Positions 43,434 through 56,036 of a DNA stretch of 64,000 nt are shown piece by piece. Below the pieces are notes generated by a model. That model did no database searches. It was not told where the DNA came from and was given only the letters and a program-made list of their open reading frames with translations. The position numbers were made by a program, and so were the translations under genes. The stretch is from contig JAZHRO010000050.1 in the NCBI GenBank assembly GCA_037157565.1, forward strand, positions 45,704,001 to 45,768,000, in the 5' to 3' direction. Source of the stretch: Thalassia testudinum (Eukaryota; Streptophyta; Magnoliopsida; Alismatales; Hydrocharitaceae). Each line of letters opens with the position of its first letter. Position 1 is the stretch's first letter.

Positions 43434-46400
43434 TGGTTGTAATAATGGCTAATTGATTGTTGAGATAATGATGTGTTGTAGTATGTTGTGATTTGAAACA
43501 CCATGAGTGTCATTGTGGTGAGATGTATGAAATATCAGTCATTACAACCATTATTATTTACTTATCTAATTTTTACTGGTTTTATTCCAGGTCATTCACT
43601 GGGAGGAAATTATTGAATTACATCGCTCTTTGATCTCAAAATTATCCTCTAATTCCAAAAAGAAGCTTTACATTTAATAAGGAATGAATGAATGTAGACA
43701 TGGTTTGTTTACTCACAAAGAATTAATTGTAATGCTTGCAAAAACTAACTATAAACAAGTACCAAACAATTTATCACTATACTTTAAACTATGTCTTTAC
43801 AAGTTATAGTATTAATACTTACATGAAAGTACACAATAGACTAAGATGACATAGTATATTAACTTAACTTACAAGTCTGTTATCTACAGTAACACATACA
43901 ACAGTTTTAGTGACAGACGTAAGCATCGCTAGATCCCAGAAAAACTATATACAAACCTAAGGAGGGAAACTGGGGTCTGTAGCGAAGTTTATGGTGACAT
44001 TTTATTCTGTTAGTAAATATATGGGTTTATTTATAAAACTAATTGGCTATACTACGTATACATATATATATATATATGTTTATATTTTTATTGTATGTGT
44101 ATTTACTTACGTATGTATATCCTCTCTCTCTTTCTTCATACCAATCTTCATCAGATGTTCTTCTTCTTCTGTGTCTTCATTTTGCCTTAGTGACTTTAAC
44201 ACGTTGTGCTGCGAGGCATTTAACAATCGTCATTAACTCTCTTTAATTAATTAAAATGTGTTTAATTTGCAGATGCACTTTTCGAGGAATACACAGCACC
44301 CAAAGGGTGGGACCAAACCTCTACTAAGCGCACCTTAATTCTCATTAGGCTACTTAATTACGTTTTTCTTAACTCAGCACAAGGCCTTCTCAGCCCCACG
44401 TACGCACGCCTCTCTCCGGGTCCCCGACCCCACACAAATCGTTCTCAGATATGCTCAGATGAATTGAATGTAAAGGTTGTTTCAGGCGCCCGGCGCCCAT
44501 GATGACTAATCGGCTATAACACGAGTTCAATATATATCACTGCACGTGGTTTGCAGCGCACGATGTGGCGCTCGAACATCTACGCTGGAAACCATGTGTA
44601 GCTGTGGGCTGGAAGGGATTTTGGCCCTCAATTCGAGGGCCATAATTTTTTAAAAAATAAAAATAAATTATGGAAAATAAAGTATTTACATAATAATATA
44701 TAATTTTTCAATTAATTTGAAATTTTAATTAGATTTACTATATAAATAAATTCACTAAAGTAGCCTATTTTTACACACTGATTTTGGTGTTTTCTTGGTT
44801 AATTACTTATAAATTACTTACTAGATGGTCTAATTGACCTCATACAGATTTAGAATACATACATAAGTATTTTATACACATTTTTATTGTATTTTTCCGA
44901 ATTAATGTATGTGTTATTTACATTTAAATAGCAGTTTTAATTGTTCTGCTTATAAACTAAGTTAAACTTAATATAATCAGATATAAATATGCTTAAATTA
45001 GCCTAAATTACTTAAAGTATATTAGTCTTAATATACAGATTCAATTTAACTTAATTATAATTCTAAATTACTAATTTAACTAATTTAATTTAACAACTTA
45101 GCTATAAACTTAATAAATTATTTATTTATTATTTATAAAGGATTAAATTAAGATAAAAGATTTTATTTACTTATAATCTACATATACATAGATATATATA
45201 CAGTTTTATAGTTTAACTCTCTTAATTATACTATTTACTGCTCTAGTTAGTTTAATAATACATATAAATTAGTTCAATTTATATATAATTATATAACTAT
45301 TATATTTATTGTCTAAACTAGATCTAAAATCTAAATTACAGTACTCATTATATTTACATAGTTAAGTATACAATATATATATATATACACTACCTATTTA
45401 CATAAGTAACCTAATATATAGCTTATGTTTATATAAGTATACTTAATATACAAAGTAATATATATATCCAGAAGTAAAAATATATATATATATTTTTTTA
45501 CTTCTGGTCCTTTTGGGTGTTTCTTTTTAAATTTTTCTACTGTTGTTACAGGTTTGACAAAAGTAGGAGAGAAGAAGGGAAGAGTTAACTAAGGAGAGAG
45601 TCCTCAGTTCAGTTTTCTCTTTTAACTCTTATTTGGATGGTGATTTCTGACTAAACTAGCTGATAGAATTGAGAAAGAATAGACATGTATGCACCGAAAT
45701 TAGAGCTTAAGTATTGAAACAAGAAAGTTTGTTTACATAAGAAATGAAACACAATCTACTGTCAGCTATGATCAAATTAGAGTCTAAAAGGTTTAACACT
45801 AGAACCTATCTGTTACAACCTATAATAACTAGACAGTAGCAGCAACAAAACCTTCCAGACTCTGCAGCAGCTCAAGTCACTGTCCAAATGGTCTAACTGC
45901 TGCTGCAGTTAGTCCATTTGAGATGAAATGTGATCTGGAGAGAAGAGAAATGTAGCTGCAAGGTGCAGCACTTTGCTTTGTTTACTGGGATCAGAGTCAA
46001 AAAAATTCAAATTGAAAAGAAAATCTCTATCAATCCCCAATCTGACAAGGGTTTAATTTCTCACTAAAATCACTAAGTACCCTAATTCAAATGCCAAAAA
46101 CCCTCATCAAAAACTTCATTTCAAATTAAATCCATGAATATCACTGAATTAACTCTTCCTAATGCTATAGATAACATGAAGGAAGAATCAATTCAATCAA
46201 TTAAAGCCCTTAGTTCAAATCCCAATTTCATGAAACCTTAAGGAGTATTGAGAACTCCTTAGGTTAGGAAATCACCAAACAGCCTTTCAAAAAACACTTA
46301 TGAATGCGAGATCAGACTTCAAATTACTACAGTAATTATCCTTAGATCTGACTTGCATTCAATGCATTCAAGACATTATCAAATTAGATTTATTTATGGC

Positions 46401-48022
46401 TCTTCTGAGATGATTTCTGTCACTAGAAATCCTCTCAGATTCCTTGCCAACAAGGAATTCAAATCAACTTCATTCAATTTGTCAGATCAGGCAGTAAACC
46501 AAAAAGAAAGATCCTTAAAATCCAAATTGAGGAGAAATCTAACAAACTGAAAATTTCGACCCAAAATCAGGTGCTTTTGTGACCAAGAGTGAGGTGAGTG
46601 GGAAGCCCCTTAAGTGCTTGTTGATGCCAATTTCAGATCTGAGGTTGAAAACCAATCAGATCTGAAATTGGGTCAGAGTGTATGGGTGGAAGATGAGAAA
46701 ACATGTCGTGGAAAATCAAAACTAGACATGAAAATATGGAGAGGGAGATAATTTGAAAACATGGTTCTATGAAGTCTTCCCCTCTAATCTGAAATGATCA
46801 GAGGAGGTAAGGGGGGGAGGATTTAAGCCTAATTCTACTACTACAGCTACTTTATCCTACGGCGAAATTAAACATTAACAATTATATTAATTCTACTCTA
46901 AACTACTTAACTACAACTAAAACTAATATGCAGAATTATAAACCTAATCTAACAGAAAGAATGGGACCTATGGGTCCTAAGCAGGTGACTAAGGAGGAAG
47001 AAAGGAGGAAGATGACTCCAGCGGAGGGAAGAGTCTGCTAGTGAGGCTCCAGGGTCATCCTCAGGTGCTACAAAGTCCTTAGCGACGAGAAGGTCGAGAG
47101 AAGGTGATGATTTCACAGTCGGTGGCTGTGAAATCAGAGGCTTGATGGGGAGGAGGGACTGGAGTGGACGAATGATCGCTACGAGGTGTAGGAGGGAGCG
47201 ATCCCTTTCGCGCAACACCACTGAGGTGCTTAAGTAGCATGCTTAGTGGTTAAGATCATCGCGCAGGTGAGGATAATCAAGATGCAACCGACGGCGAGGA
47301 TGAGAGGGGCGGAGCGCACGGTGAGCTAAGCACAAAATCTGACCGTCAGATGAGATCTGGGGAGAGGGGTGAACGCACATGCCGAATTGCGCGAAACTTC
47401 CATTCGAATCTAACCGCAAGTCAAGATCATGAAGAGCGACAGACGGCTGAGATTGGTCGTGTTCTTCCCGCGCTACAGTGCGTGCGAAGAGCAGTAGGCC
47501 TCTGTCTGAAATATAGGAAAATTACAGACAAACCCTAGAATGAAGGGGTAGAAAAATTGCATGTAGGCCCATAAGTGAAAAGAACTACGACTGGAAGGGC
47601 CCTGCAACCTTTCAAAAGGGTCCCTACGGCTTACAAGTAGGTCCAAAGAGGAGTTTTTAAGGGTAAGAGTGAATGTATGAAGGACCTAAGTGTAAACTAC
47701 CTATTTCATAACCTAAATGATATCCAATTGCCTTCAAATTTTTATATGTGCTTAATTGAACATTTAAGACATTGATTATACTTTTGATTTGGCCTTTCAA
47801 AGTTATTTATGTGTTCAATTGATGCATGGATCATCATTTGTACTTTGCTTTCAGAATATCTCATTTTGTGACCTAATTATGACATTTTAACATAGAGTAA
47901 AGGTTTTAGGTCTTTTTCTTTAATTCCCACACTTAACCCTTTTTATCTGTTAATTTGATATTGTTTTACTTAGTGTCTAGCTTAACTTCAGCTTTTTAGC
48001 CATGATGAGTAGCCACTCATCA
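43434..48022 (-). repeat. 5' LTR of element C
   Basis: 4589 bases, from TGGTTGTAATAATGG on the plus strand to ...ACTCATCA. It matches the 3' LTR over 44509-48022. It carries a U5 tRNA-Asp-like segment at 43475-43484 (GTTGTAGTAT), a U5 hairpin CCAG/CTGG at 43587-43602, AT microsatellites (44055-44080 and 45375-45500), and a GC-rich patch at 44380-44510 similar to element F. No gene is present. Confidence 0.88.
45468..45507. repeat. Inverted repeat CCAGAAGTAAAAA in the element C 5' LTR
   Basis: Thirteen-base perfect arms (45468-45480 and 45495-45507) around 14 bases of AT. The 3' LTR copy near 6240-6290 has only one arm, so the palindrome arose in this copy. Confidence 0.75.
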
Positions 48023-48032
48023 CCTACTCATT

Positions 48033-48425
48033 TCTTGCTTTTTCGAAGATTCTCCATTTGACCAGGCCCTTCTTGATTTAGGTTCATCCATCAACATAAC
48101 TCCCACCACGATATTTGATCGATTTTGATTTTTGGAGTTAAAACCCACCTCAGTTACCATTCAATTGGCTGACTGATTGATAAAAACACTGAGGGGGGTG
48201 GTTAAGAATATTATTATCAAAGTTCATGGATTCTATTTTCCAGTGGACTTCTTTGTTCTAGATATGGAGGTTCCTCCTAATCTTCGAGATGCATTGATCA
48301 TTTTGGGTCGCCCATTTTTGGCGACTGGCCGAGCTGACATCAATTGTCCATTCAGGTGTATGGAGATTGCACAAGGAAATGAGAGACTTGTATTGGATAT
48401 ATTTAGGGTATCACATCGATTGTGA
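48033..48425 (+). pseudogene. pol: Protease fragment of element E
   Basis: Begins inside the protease with FDQALLDLGSSIN (catalytic Asp near 48078), then a stop replaces an expected Trp or Gln near 48130 and another falls just before 48177. The open segment 48177-48425 contains FYFPVDFFVLDM and ALIILGRPFLATGRAD, the second half of the fold. The upstream portion and gag lie beyond element C, outside the window. Confidence 0.85.
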
Positions 48426-48610
48426 TCTAATCAAGGAGGATGGTGAAGATGAGGACTCAGCATTTGGTGAGAACATTGGGCTTCTCTACAGTGACACAAT
48501 GTCGCATTCATCTTCACTGTCAAGGTTTTCAGACCTTGATCCACACGAGACTGAGACCACTGTGATGCACATTTCATCCCATGCAAATTCTAGTAGGACC
48601 ATTTCCCCCT

Positions 48611-49577
48611 GCCATTCATTAACCAGATTCTCGAACGATTGGCAAGGTGAAAATATTTTTGCTTCCTGGATGGATATTTAGGATATAACGAGGTTGCTAT
48701 TGCTCCAGAAGATCATGACAAGACCACGTTCACCTACCCGTATGGCACGTTTGCATTCTGCCATATGCCATTCAAGTTATGCAATGCACTTGCTACCTTT
48801 TAGCATTGCATGTTAGCCATCTTTTCAGATATGGTGGGTGAATACTTAGAGGTCTTTATGGATGATTTTTCCATTTCTGGAGACTCATTCAACCATTGCC
48901 TTAGTAACCTAGAGAAAATCCTAAAATGATGTACCGAGGTCAACCCGATTTTAAGCTGGGAAACGAGACATTTTATGGTTCAAGAAGGGATTGTCCTCGG
49001 TCACATCTTCTTGCATAGGGGCATAGAAGTTGACCGAGCTAAAGTTGACTTAATTTTGAAACTCCCACCTCCTAGCTCGGTTAAACAAATCAGATCATTC
49101 CTAGGACACATTGGCTTCTATAAAAAGTTCGTAAAAGACTTCTCCAAGATATCCAAGTCCTTAACTGACCTTCTAGTCAATAATGTGCACTTTGACATGA
49201 CACCTGATTGCATCAAAGCCTACACCACTCTAAGGGATACAGTCTCGACTACACCTATTTTACAACCCCCAGACTGGTCCCTAGACTTTGAAATAATGTG
49301 TGATGCATCAGACTTTTCTATTGGAGCAGTCCTAGGACAAAGACAAGACAAGAAACCTGTGGTGATCTACTACGCGAGCAAAACCTTAGATGAGGCTCAA
49401 CAGAATTACACCATCACAGAAAAGGAGCTACTTGCCGTAGATTTTGGACTGGAAAAGTTCAGATCATACTTGCTAGGATCCCACGTTATCATTTATACTG
49501 ACCACTCGCCTATTCGATGTTTGTTAGCCAAAAAGGATGCTAAACCTAGGCTAATCAAATGGATCCTACTCCTATAG
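48611..49577 (+). pseudogene. pol: Reverse transcriptase and RNase H of element E, N-terminus deleted
   Basis: After the protease, the linker and the first third of reverse transcriptase (the region with SRWVSPxQVVPKK and SWRVCIDY in A and C) are missing. The sequence resumes near 48611 at PFINQILERLA, followed by a stop at 48644 and then FCFLDGY. FMDD is at 48855-48866. Other stops lie at about 48802 and 48928. From 48975 to 49577 the frame is open through the connection and RNase H, with [15 protein letters not shown] and YTDH all present. It ends at a stop in WILLL-EFDLE. Confidence 0.88.
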
Positions 49578-51009
49578 GAATTTGACCTGGAAATATGTGA
49601 TAAGGCTAGATCCAAGAAAGTTATAGCCGACCACTTATCCAGACTTCACCCAGAGCATATTGGACCTTCACTACCCTTAACTGATACATTTTCTGATGAG
49701 CAAATTTTGGCTGTTCAAGGAAAGCGTCTCCCCTCATATGTAGACTTGGTTAATTACTTAGTGGTAGGGTAGATTCCGCACGGCTGGTTTAGACAACAGC
49801 AGGGCAAGTTCTTGGCTGAGGCCAAACATTATTTCTGGGATGATGCCATGCTGTTTAGACTTTGTGCTGATCAAATCATTAGGAGATGTATCCCCGAAGA
49901 GGAGGTTCAAAGTGTGCTGTCCTTTTGTCATGACCAAGCCTGCGGTGCCCACTTCTCTGGGAAGCAGACAGCTGTAAAAGTTTTGCAGTCTGATTTTTAC
50001 TGCTCATCACTATTTAAGGACGCACACAATTTTGCTTAAACCTACACGAGATGTTAGACCCTAAAAACCATGACCAAGAAAGATATGATGCCTCTACAAC
50101 CTACTCTTATCATCGAAATATTTGATGTTTGGGGCATTGATTTCATAGGTCCCTTCCTACCATCAAACGACTTTGAGTATATACTAGTCTAAGTATACTA
50201 CGTCTTGAAATGGATCGAAGTCGTACCTACCCGGAAATGTTATCATAAGACTATCATAGACTTTGTTAAGAAGAATATCTTTTCTCGATTTGGGATACCT
50301 AAGGCCATGATCCGTGATGGTAGGAGTCACATCATCAATGCCTAGTTTCGTACTTTACTTAAAAAATACGGGGTCACTCACCACATTGCCACCCTATATC
50401 ACCTGCAAATGAACAGGAAAACTGAGACCTCAAAGAGGCAGATTAAGAATATTCTGCAAAAGACTATGAGACCTGATTGGAAGGATTGGTCCACACGATT
50501 GGATGATGCCCTTTGGGTATATAGGATTGCTTATAAGACCCCGATAGGTATGCCACCATATCGATTGGTCTTGGCAAAGCTTGCCACCTTCCGGTTGAGT
50601 TGGAGCATCGGGCATACTAGGCTGTCAAGAAATGTAATATGGATTCCTATATAGTCAGAACTCAAAGGAAGCTCCAACTCTTCGAGCTCGAAGAGATTTA
50701 TTGGGATGCTTATGAGAATAGTAGACTTTATAAGGAGAAGATGAAAGTTGTCCATGATAGGCACACTAATAGGAAAACATTTGAGTCGAACCAACAAGTT
50801 TGGCTTTTTGATGCGAGACTCAAACACTTTCCTAGGAAGTTACAGTCTAAGTGGACGGGATCGACCAAGTGGCCAAACCAATTTCCAATGGGGCAGTAGA
50901 AATTGATGATGCTAAGACTAGGCAAACCTTTACAGTTAATGGTTAAAGATTAAAACATTTTCTTGCCCAAGTTCCCCCGAAGGAAGTTATAACCCTCACT
51001 AAGGGTTAA
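49578..51009 (+). pseudogene. pol: Integrase of element E (heavily decayed)
   Basis: The zinc region is visible as CHDQACGAHFSGKQT near 49930. The core keeps GIDF (Asp near 50140), and an Asp in the IRDGRSH segment near 50320 replaces the usual ISDGGSH. The third acidic position, in the TSKRQIKNIL segment near 50430, is altered from the usual SNREIK context. Numerous stops and shifts are present. The C-terminal domain with FDARLKHFPRKLQSKW (50810-50860) can be followed to the TAA at 51007-51009. It is the most decayed integrase here, in line with E being the outermost host. Confidence 0.83.
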
Positions 51010-51051
51010 ACAGGAGCTTCGCCCAGTTGAAGGTAGTAAACTCATCGCTTC

Positions 51052-51067
51052 CTAGGAGGCAACCTAG
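51052..51067 (+). other. Post-pol hairpin with AGGCAA loop (element E)
   Basis: CTAGG-AGGCAA-CCTAG, a perfect stem with bases different from A and D but the same loop, 42 bases after the integrase stop. Confidence 0.75.
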
Positions 51068-51143
51068 AGGATTTAAGCTGACCAGATACACTGTTGAAAC
51101 TCAGGTGATTTCTTTCCTTACTCCCTTGTATACATTTATTTTC

Positions 51144-51178
51144 CAATGAGAACATTGTCCATCATAGGCATTGGGGGG
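51144..51178 (+). other. Second polypurine tract with dyad (element E)
   Basis: CAATGAGAACATTG at 51144-51157 (one change from the other elements, arms intact) followed by GGCATTGGGGGG ending at 51178. It lies 1.23 kb before the LTR. Confidence 0.72.
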
Positions 51179-52394
51179 TGGTATTTCTCATTTTTTGAGA
51201 ACAAAATTTTCAACTTGAACTAGTTTTTGTTTCATAAAAAGAAGAATTAGGAAAAGAAAACTTAGGCATTTGGAGCTTGTCAACTTTAGGAAATGATATG
51301 TTAGGACCTGAATGCTTAGACTCTTCAAGTCTTCGAGCTTAATCAACCCAGGTGTCTACTAAAATGTGGACACGTTCTTGAGTCCTTACCACCTTAAGTT
51401 ATATTAACTTGGTTAATAATGTGGGGTGATAAGTATATGACTTATCAGCTTGCCCTCTAATTTGGGGGGACTTATAGTCTAAGCATTTGCACATGTTTTG
51501 CACTTACTCACTCCTCAGCGGTTCTAATAGAAATTAGGTAGCTAATGAATCTTCTAGGGTGGTATGGCTGGCAAGTTGTAATGGGTAATAGCACATTGGT
51601 CGGTTGTCTAGAGCTTAGCCACAGGACCATTCCCTTTTATTACTGCCTTTAGGTAAATCTTAAATCAGGGAAGTCACCTACTTAAAAATAATAAAATAAA
51701 AAAATAATGAAAAAGAAGAAAAATAGAAAAATGAGAAAAAGAAATAAAAAGAAATAAGCTACACTTCATCGAACGAGTATGGCTGGCAAATTATTGTGGG
51801 TTAGACACCCCATTGGCCGTTTGTCCAGATTCCATCTCATAAAACGCACAAAAATTCCAAAACACTTAGGAAGTGGGGAACTAGAATAATCCAGGGAGAT
51901 ATACATTGGGTTCGGCCTTGTGTTCACCCCACAAAAATAAAAGTAGAGAGAAAGCTACCGGTCAGACAGATACACCTTATGGCAGCATTTTCTTTTTCGG
52001 GTCATCTAGGGGCGTAGAAACCTTAAGTCCATTTTAATTACCATTGAGTGAGTCTATCACAACTTTCATGACAAGTGTCTTAGCACCTAGAGTCCTTTTC
52101 TAGTTTTGGGTGAGGGTTGGGTAGTTGTAAAAAGTTACCTCGAAACTCTCAACTCAAAAATCCAAAAAAAATTAGAAAAGAGGAAAAAGAAGAAAAAGAG
52201 AATTTGCTTCTATGTAGAATAAGGTGAGGACTCAGCGATCTACATTTTGGTAGGAACTCGAGCGCTGTTGAGTCTCTATTTGTTAGGTTCTTAGTAGAAA
52301 TTTCCTCCTGTTGACAAGTAACTTTTGCCTGAGCGATCGGTTCTTGATGCTAGTTGTAATTAGCATTTAGGTTAACCTTGCTAGGGACTAGTAA
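51179..52394 (+). other. 3' noncoding region of element E
   Basis: No coding frame of note. Two related segments of about 50 bases, beginning TATGGCTGGCAA (51569 and 51778), resemble the triple-repeat units of the other elements on the element strand. An A-rich stretch lies at 51680-51760. Confidence 0.6.
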
Positions 52395-52412
52395 GGGGTG
52401 GGCATGGTGGTA
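52395..52412 (+). other. Polypurine tract of element E
   Basis: AGGGGTGGGCATGGTGGTA followed by TG at 52413. It resembles the GGCATGGGGGTA tract of A to D, with interruptions. Confidence 0.7.
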
Positions 52413-53431
52413 TGACAACTCTACAAATAATAGTGTTAATTACATCAATTAGAGTCAATTTCGAGAGCGTATGTGAATAAATATCACGATACAGTGGGTT
52501 TGGGAGCATTGCATGCATTTTGCAATATTTTATGTTAAGATTGCTTAAAATTAATGTTTATTGACCTGTTGTACAAGGGCATATTGAAATATGTCTCAAA
52601 TGAGTAATCAGACCATATAAATAAATCCAGATCGATGAACAGAGTCCAATAGACTCAAAATCACCTCAATCTGACCACCGTAGCTCCACAATATGCTTAG
52701 GAACTTCTGACCATTGATCTAATGATCAACGACCCAAAATGTGACACGTGGCAACCGTCCAAGCCTTCATCATGCCTAGCATCGATCGTAGCCATTGGAT
52801 GCCCATCCAACGGCTAGAAATCCGCCACGTTGCCACCTCAATTACACTTCATGACCTGAAGGAGAAGCCCAAGTGTAATCGCGACCATTGGATCACCATC
52901 CAACTATTGAGATCGTGTGTCGCATCAATCGTTTGCTCGACAATCCAAGCGCGTAGTACATTGGTAGGGAGAAGCGCTCCCAAGGCTCGTGCGTGGGTTC
53001 GAGCCACAGAATGCCACAAATTAGCCGTGTGACAACTGCGGGAGAAATTCGCCCATTGGATTTCCATCGGGCAAACGCTAAGGCTCCACATGGCATCTTC
53101 AGAAGTGTGTGATTCATCCACGTGTGATCCGATGCTCACCCTGATGCTCAATCATATGCGCACAATCCGTACGATCTGAAGCACTTGCTCGCACATGATC
53201 TCGACCCTTCAATGGTGAGCAGTAGCTTGCATCTAATGGCAGGCGTACGACGACAACTATGCACGTGCAGGCACCAGTGAGCGCATGAGATGGACTACAG
53301 TGACGCTTGCAACTGGGCGACAGAGACGTCCTTGCTGTCGCTAATTGTTTAGTACCTATTTTGGCTGCCTCTCCTCCACTATAAAGAAGCCTACACCCCT
53401 CCATTCATGATCATCTTGCAACATTATTGCA
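52413..53431 (+). repeat. 3' LTR of element E, U3 part only
   Basis: Starts TGACAACTC after the purine tract and contains a TATA box (CTATAAAG, 53379-53386) near its right end, as expected for U3 in plus orientation. The rest of this LTR lies beyond element D, outside the window. The last five bases, TTGCA (53427-53431), are the probable target duplication of element D. Short frames here are not supported. Confidence 0.7.
53379..53386 (+). promoter_or_regulatory. TATA box of the element E LTR
   Basis: CTATAAAG on the plus strand, about 0.97 kb into U3, a position like that in element B. Confidence 0.6.
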
Positions 53432-56024
53432 TGCGAGAATCGTTATTTTAAGGTACAACATCGTAGTATAGTGACAAAAATCATAACAACATTTAAATTT
53501 ATAAGTGCTCGAAAACACGAGTCCGAGATTGTTCATAGAGAGCAAATTTGGAATTCACAACGCTAATCTCAATTTAGAAATAATGAGTACAATAATAAAT
53601 AAATGCAATCAAGATATTCAATGAATAATATACTTGAAAAATGTACTCACTAATACAAATGCAACTCAAGAGTTAGTGGGGTAAAAAGAAATCAGGAGCC
53701 CTAAAAAGAATGGTGATTTAAATTACCACTTAATCCTTCACATTAAGCATATATCCCACAACTCAAATTTTCCAACAGTGTTCCTTGAACAACTTATTCT
53801 CAAATTACATGTTAGATAATAACTCAAATATGTCCACAGTGTCTCAACCAATGCCACAGTCTGATGTCAGAGTTGAACCTCAGATGACTTAAAGTTGCCA
53901 GAGACTCAACACCAACAACTCAGATATTGCTAAGTGTATGCATGCATCCCAAGGCACTGGTTATGAAACTTGAGGCAAAACTTCCCCTACCCTCCTCAGA
54001 AATTCCCATAATCGGGTCACTTATTCGAGTAATCGGATCCAGGTTGGGTCTAGGCTCACTAGGTGTGAATAGTGAGTGAGGAGTGAAGGCAAGAGTGAGA
54101 GGGACCTTACCCCTCGTGTGAGGAGGCAAAGAGCCTTTGTTAGAATTTCCTTTTATGTGCGTTGAACTCTTCCTTCGTTTCTGATGTGGCACTAATCAAG
54201 CCCTTCTCTTTGCGTGGAGCTGAGATGAAGCCTTCACGATCAATTGGAATTACTGCTACAAGTCTTCTCTTAATTACTACTGTAGGTGGCTGCGTGGAGT
54301 GGTTCTGCATTTATCAAACCTAGTAGCGTGGTCGGAGAATGGCAATTGGTTGTGGAGGGGTGGCAGTGATGAATGGTGGCATAGTGATGTCCAAAGATGA
54401 CCAAAAAAGATGAGGTATGGTCTATTTGCCCCAATTAGAATGCTTAACGATTTCTCCATGTGGTGGCAAAGGTGATGGTGGTGTTCTTGTGGTGTGTCGT
54501 GAAGTGTAGAGGTCTGCTGAAGTTGGCAATGGCATATGGGGGGTGGGTTGCTCGGAGGGGTGAAGGAGTTGATGCAAGGTAAATTTCATGAGGGGTTTTG
54601 GTTAGTGAGATGAGGCAGAACTTTTGGAGGTGATAGCATGGTGTTTGGGGGTGTATAGTGGTGTAGCGACCACGTCAGAGGCATGGCCAGAGTCAAGGAA
54701 GACGGAAGGGGAGGTTGTGATTTGTCGGTTGAATTGGGGTGAGAAAGGGTTGAATCGAGGTTAGGGAGAGAGAGGGAGTTAGGAAACCAATTTATGAACA
54801 AAGGGGATGAGAGATCCATGTCGGCTTTGATTGGCCGGCGCTGGAGGGGATGAATGCTCTGGTAGAGGAATGATAGCGAAGAAAGGGTCTGAGATGACAG
54901 GGCTTGGCTAGCCACTGTCAAAGGAAGACGAGGAAGAGCGTTGTGCTTCCAATTTGACCATTAGAGGCATGGTTGAGGGAGCATGAGAAAGCCACTGAAG
55001 CGTAGGTCAGAGCTGGTCGGAGAAGAGCTCTTTTAGCCTAAAACCTAGTTACGGAGTATGATGGGACCTTTAGGAGCTTTTATAAAGCTCAAAATCGAGC
55101 TCTAATTGAGGAAAGAAGCTTGATTGGGTTGAGATTTAGGAAAAAGAAACCCCACAATTTTCATGGGTTCGTTGGGGCTCTATATAACAAATTAGGAGCC
55201 AAGATCTTGCTCAATTGATTTCCTTTAATGTGAACACCAATCCGACCAAATTTGGTGGGATTTTGTGTTGATTTGTTGAGATTTTTAGTCAGTCAAAGTA
55301 GGTGTTTAGGTCGGTTGACTGATCAATGGAGGCAAGGACCTAAACATGTAGAAGACGACAAACTAGGGCCCTATTTGCAAGGAATTTTGAAAGCTAGGGG
55401 TCTGAGTGTAGGAAATAGAGGTTTGAGGGACTAAATTACAAACTAGGTCAAGATGGACTCTAATTGGGCCCAAATTTTGGTCGTAACCTAATTTTGATCC
55501 AAGGAATCTAATGGTGAACTTGGATTTGAGTTTTAACCATGTTTGACAAGGAAAATTACATAGAAGCCCAAATTAAGGCAAAATCTCGTATGAAACTCTA
55601 TTCTAGGTCAAAATATGTTTAGATGGTCGAACCAAAGGTACCAAACCTCTTATAATATTTTTATATGAAATTTAGGAGGTTAATATGACTTTTATCCTAA
55701 ACAGAACCTCTTGAATTCAAGCGAGGCTGAGATTAGGATTTTATGTACTATTTTGGTTCTCGAAATGCGTGAAACCCTGTTTCTGTCAGTGCTAACCCAT
55801 TTTTTAGTCTTTAATGCTCAATTGACCTCTAATTAACCTATGGGTGATCCCATGGTTTGCATTCATTATGTGATGTTAAAACTGCATATTTAGCCCTATT
55901 CTTTTGCTCTCTCCTCAAAACAGTTCTGAGTGGAATTATGATCTTCAGGCAATTATTCAGGAGCATTTATCTCTTGATTCTAACTAATTCAAGTTAGTTA
56001 TGGAAAATGATGGCATTACCATCT
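53432..56024 (-). repeat. 3' LTR of element D
   Basis: About 2.59 kb. The right end is fixed by the purine tract at 56025. The left end is tentative (TG at 53432). It shares with B the segment TCGTAGTATAGTG (53461-53473), a TCAGATGACTTAAA element (53881-53894) and the U3 arrangement. A TATA box lies at 55079-55086. The terminal base pair has changed (AGATGG instead of TGATGG). No gene. Confidence 0.75.
55079..55086 (-). promoter_or_regulatory. TATA box of the element D LTR
   Basis: TTTATAAA on the element strand, about 0.94 kb from the LTR start, the same position as in B. Confidence 0.6.
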
Positions 56025-56036
56025 TACCCCCATGCC
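56025..56036 (-). other. Polypurine tract of element D
   Basis: GGCATGGGGGTA on the element strand, identical to A and B despite the age of D. Confidence 0.82.

Larger units (their letters stand above)
5281..48022 (-). mobile_element. Athila-type Ty3/gypsy element C, host of later insertions
   Basis: Orientation is minus. The 5' LTR is at 43434-48022, the tRNA-Asp primer site at 43402-43420, the decayed gag-pol from 42205 to about 36270, the polypurine tract at 34618, and the 3' LTR from 34617 leftwards. The 3' LTR is split by element A (6992-32798) and, at 5280, by the copia element, so its end lies outside the window. The base after 48022 begins CCTAC, the likely target duplication within element E. 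Every domain carries stops or frameshifts. Confidence 0.87.
48023..53431 (+). mobile_element. Athila-type element E, plus strand, 5' part missing
   Basis: The protease-to-3' LTR part of an older gypsy element, cut on the left by element C inside the protease and on the right by element D inside the 3' LTR. It contains protease, reverse transcriptase/RNase H, integrase, hairpin, two purine tracts and U3, in the expected order. Stops occur in every domain. Confidence 0.85.

Noticed and set aside
52748..53404. Frames on both strands in the LTR of element E
   Set aside because: Short, mutually overlapping and within a U3 region defined by a purine tract and TATA box.
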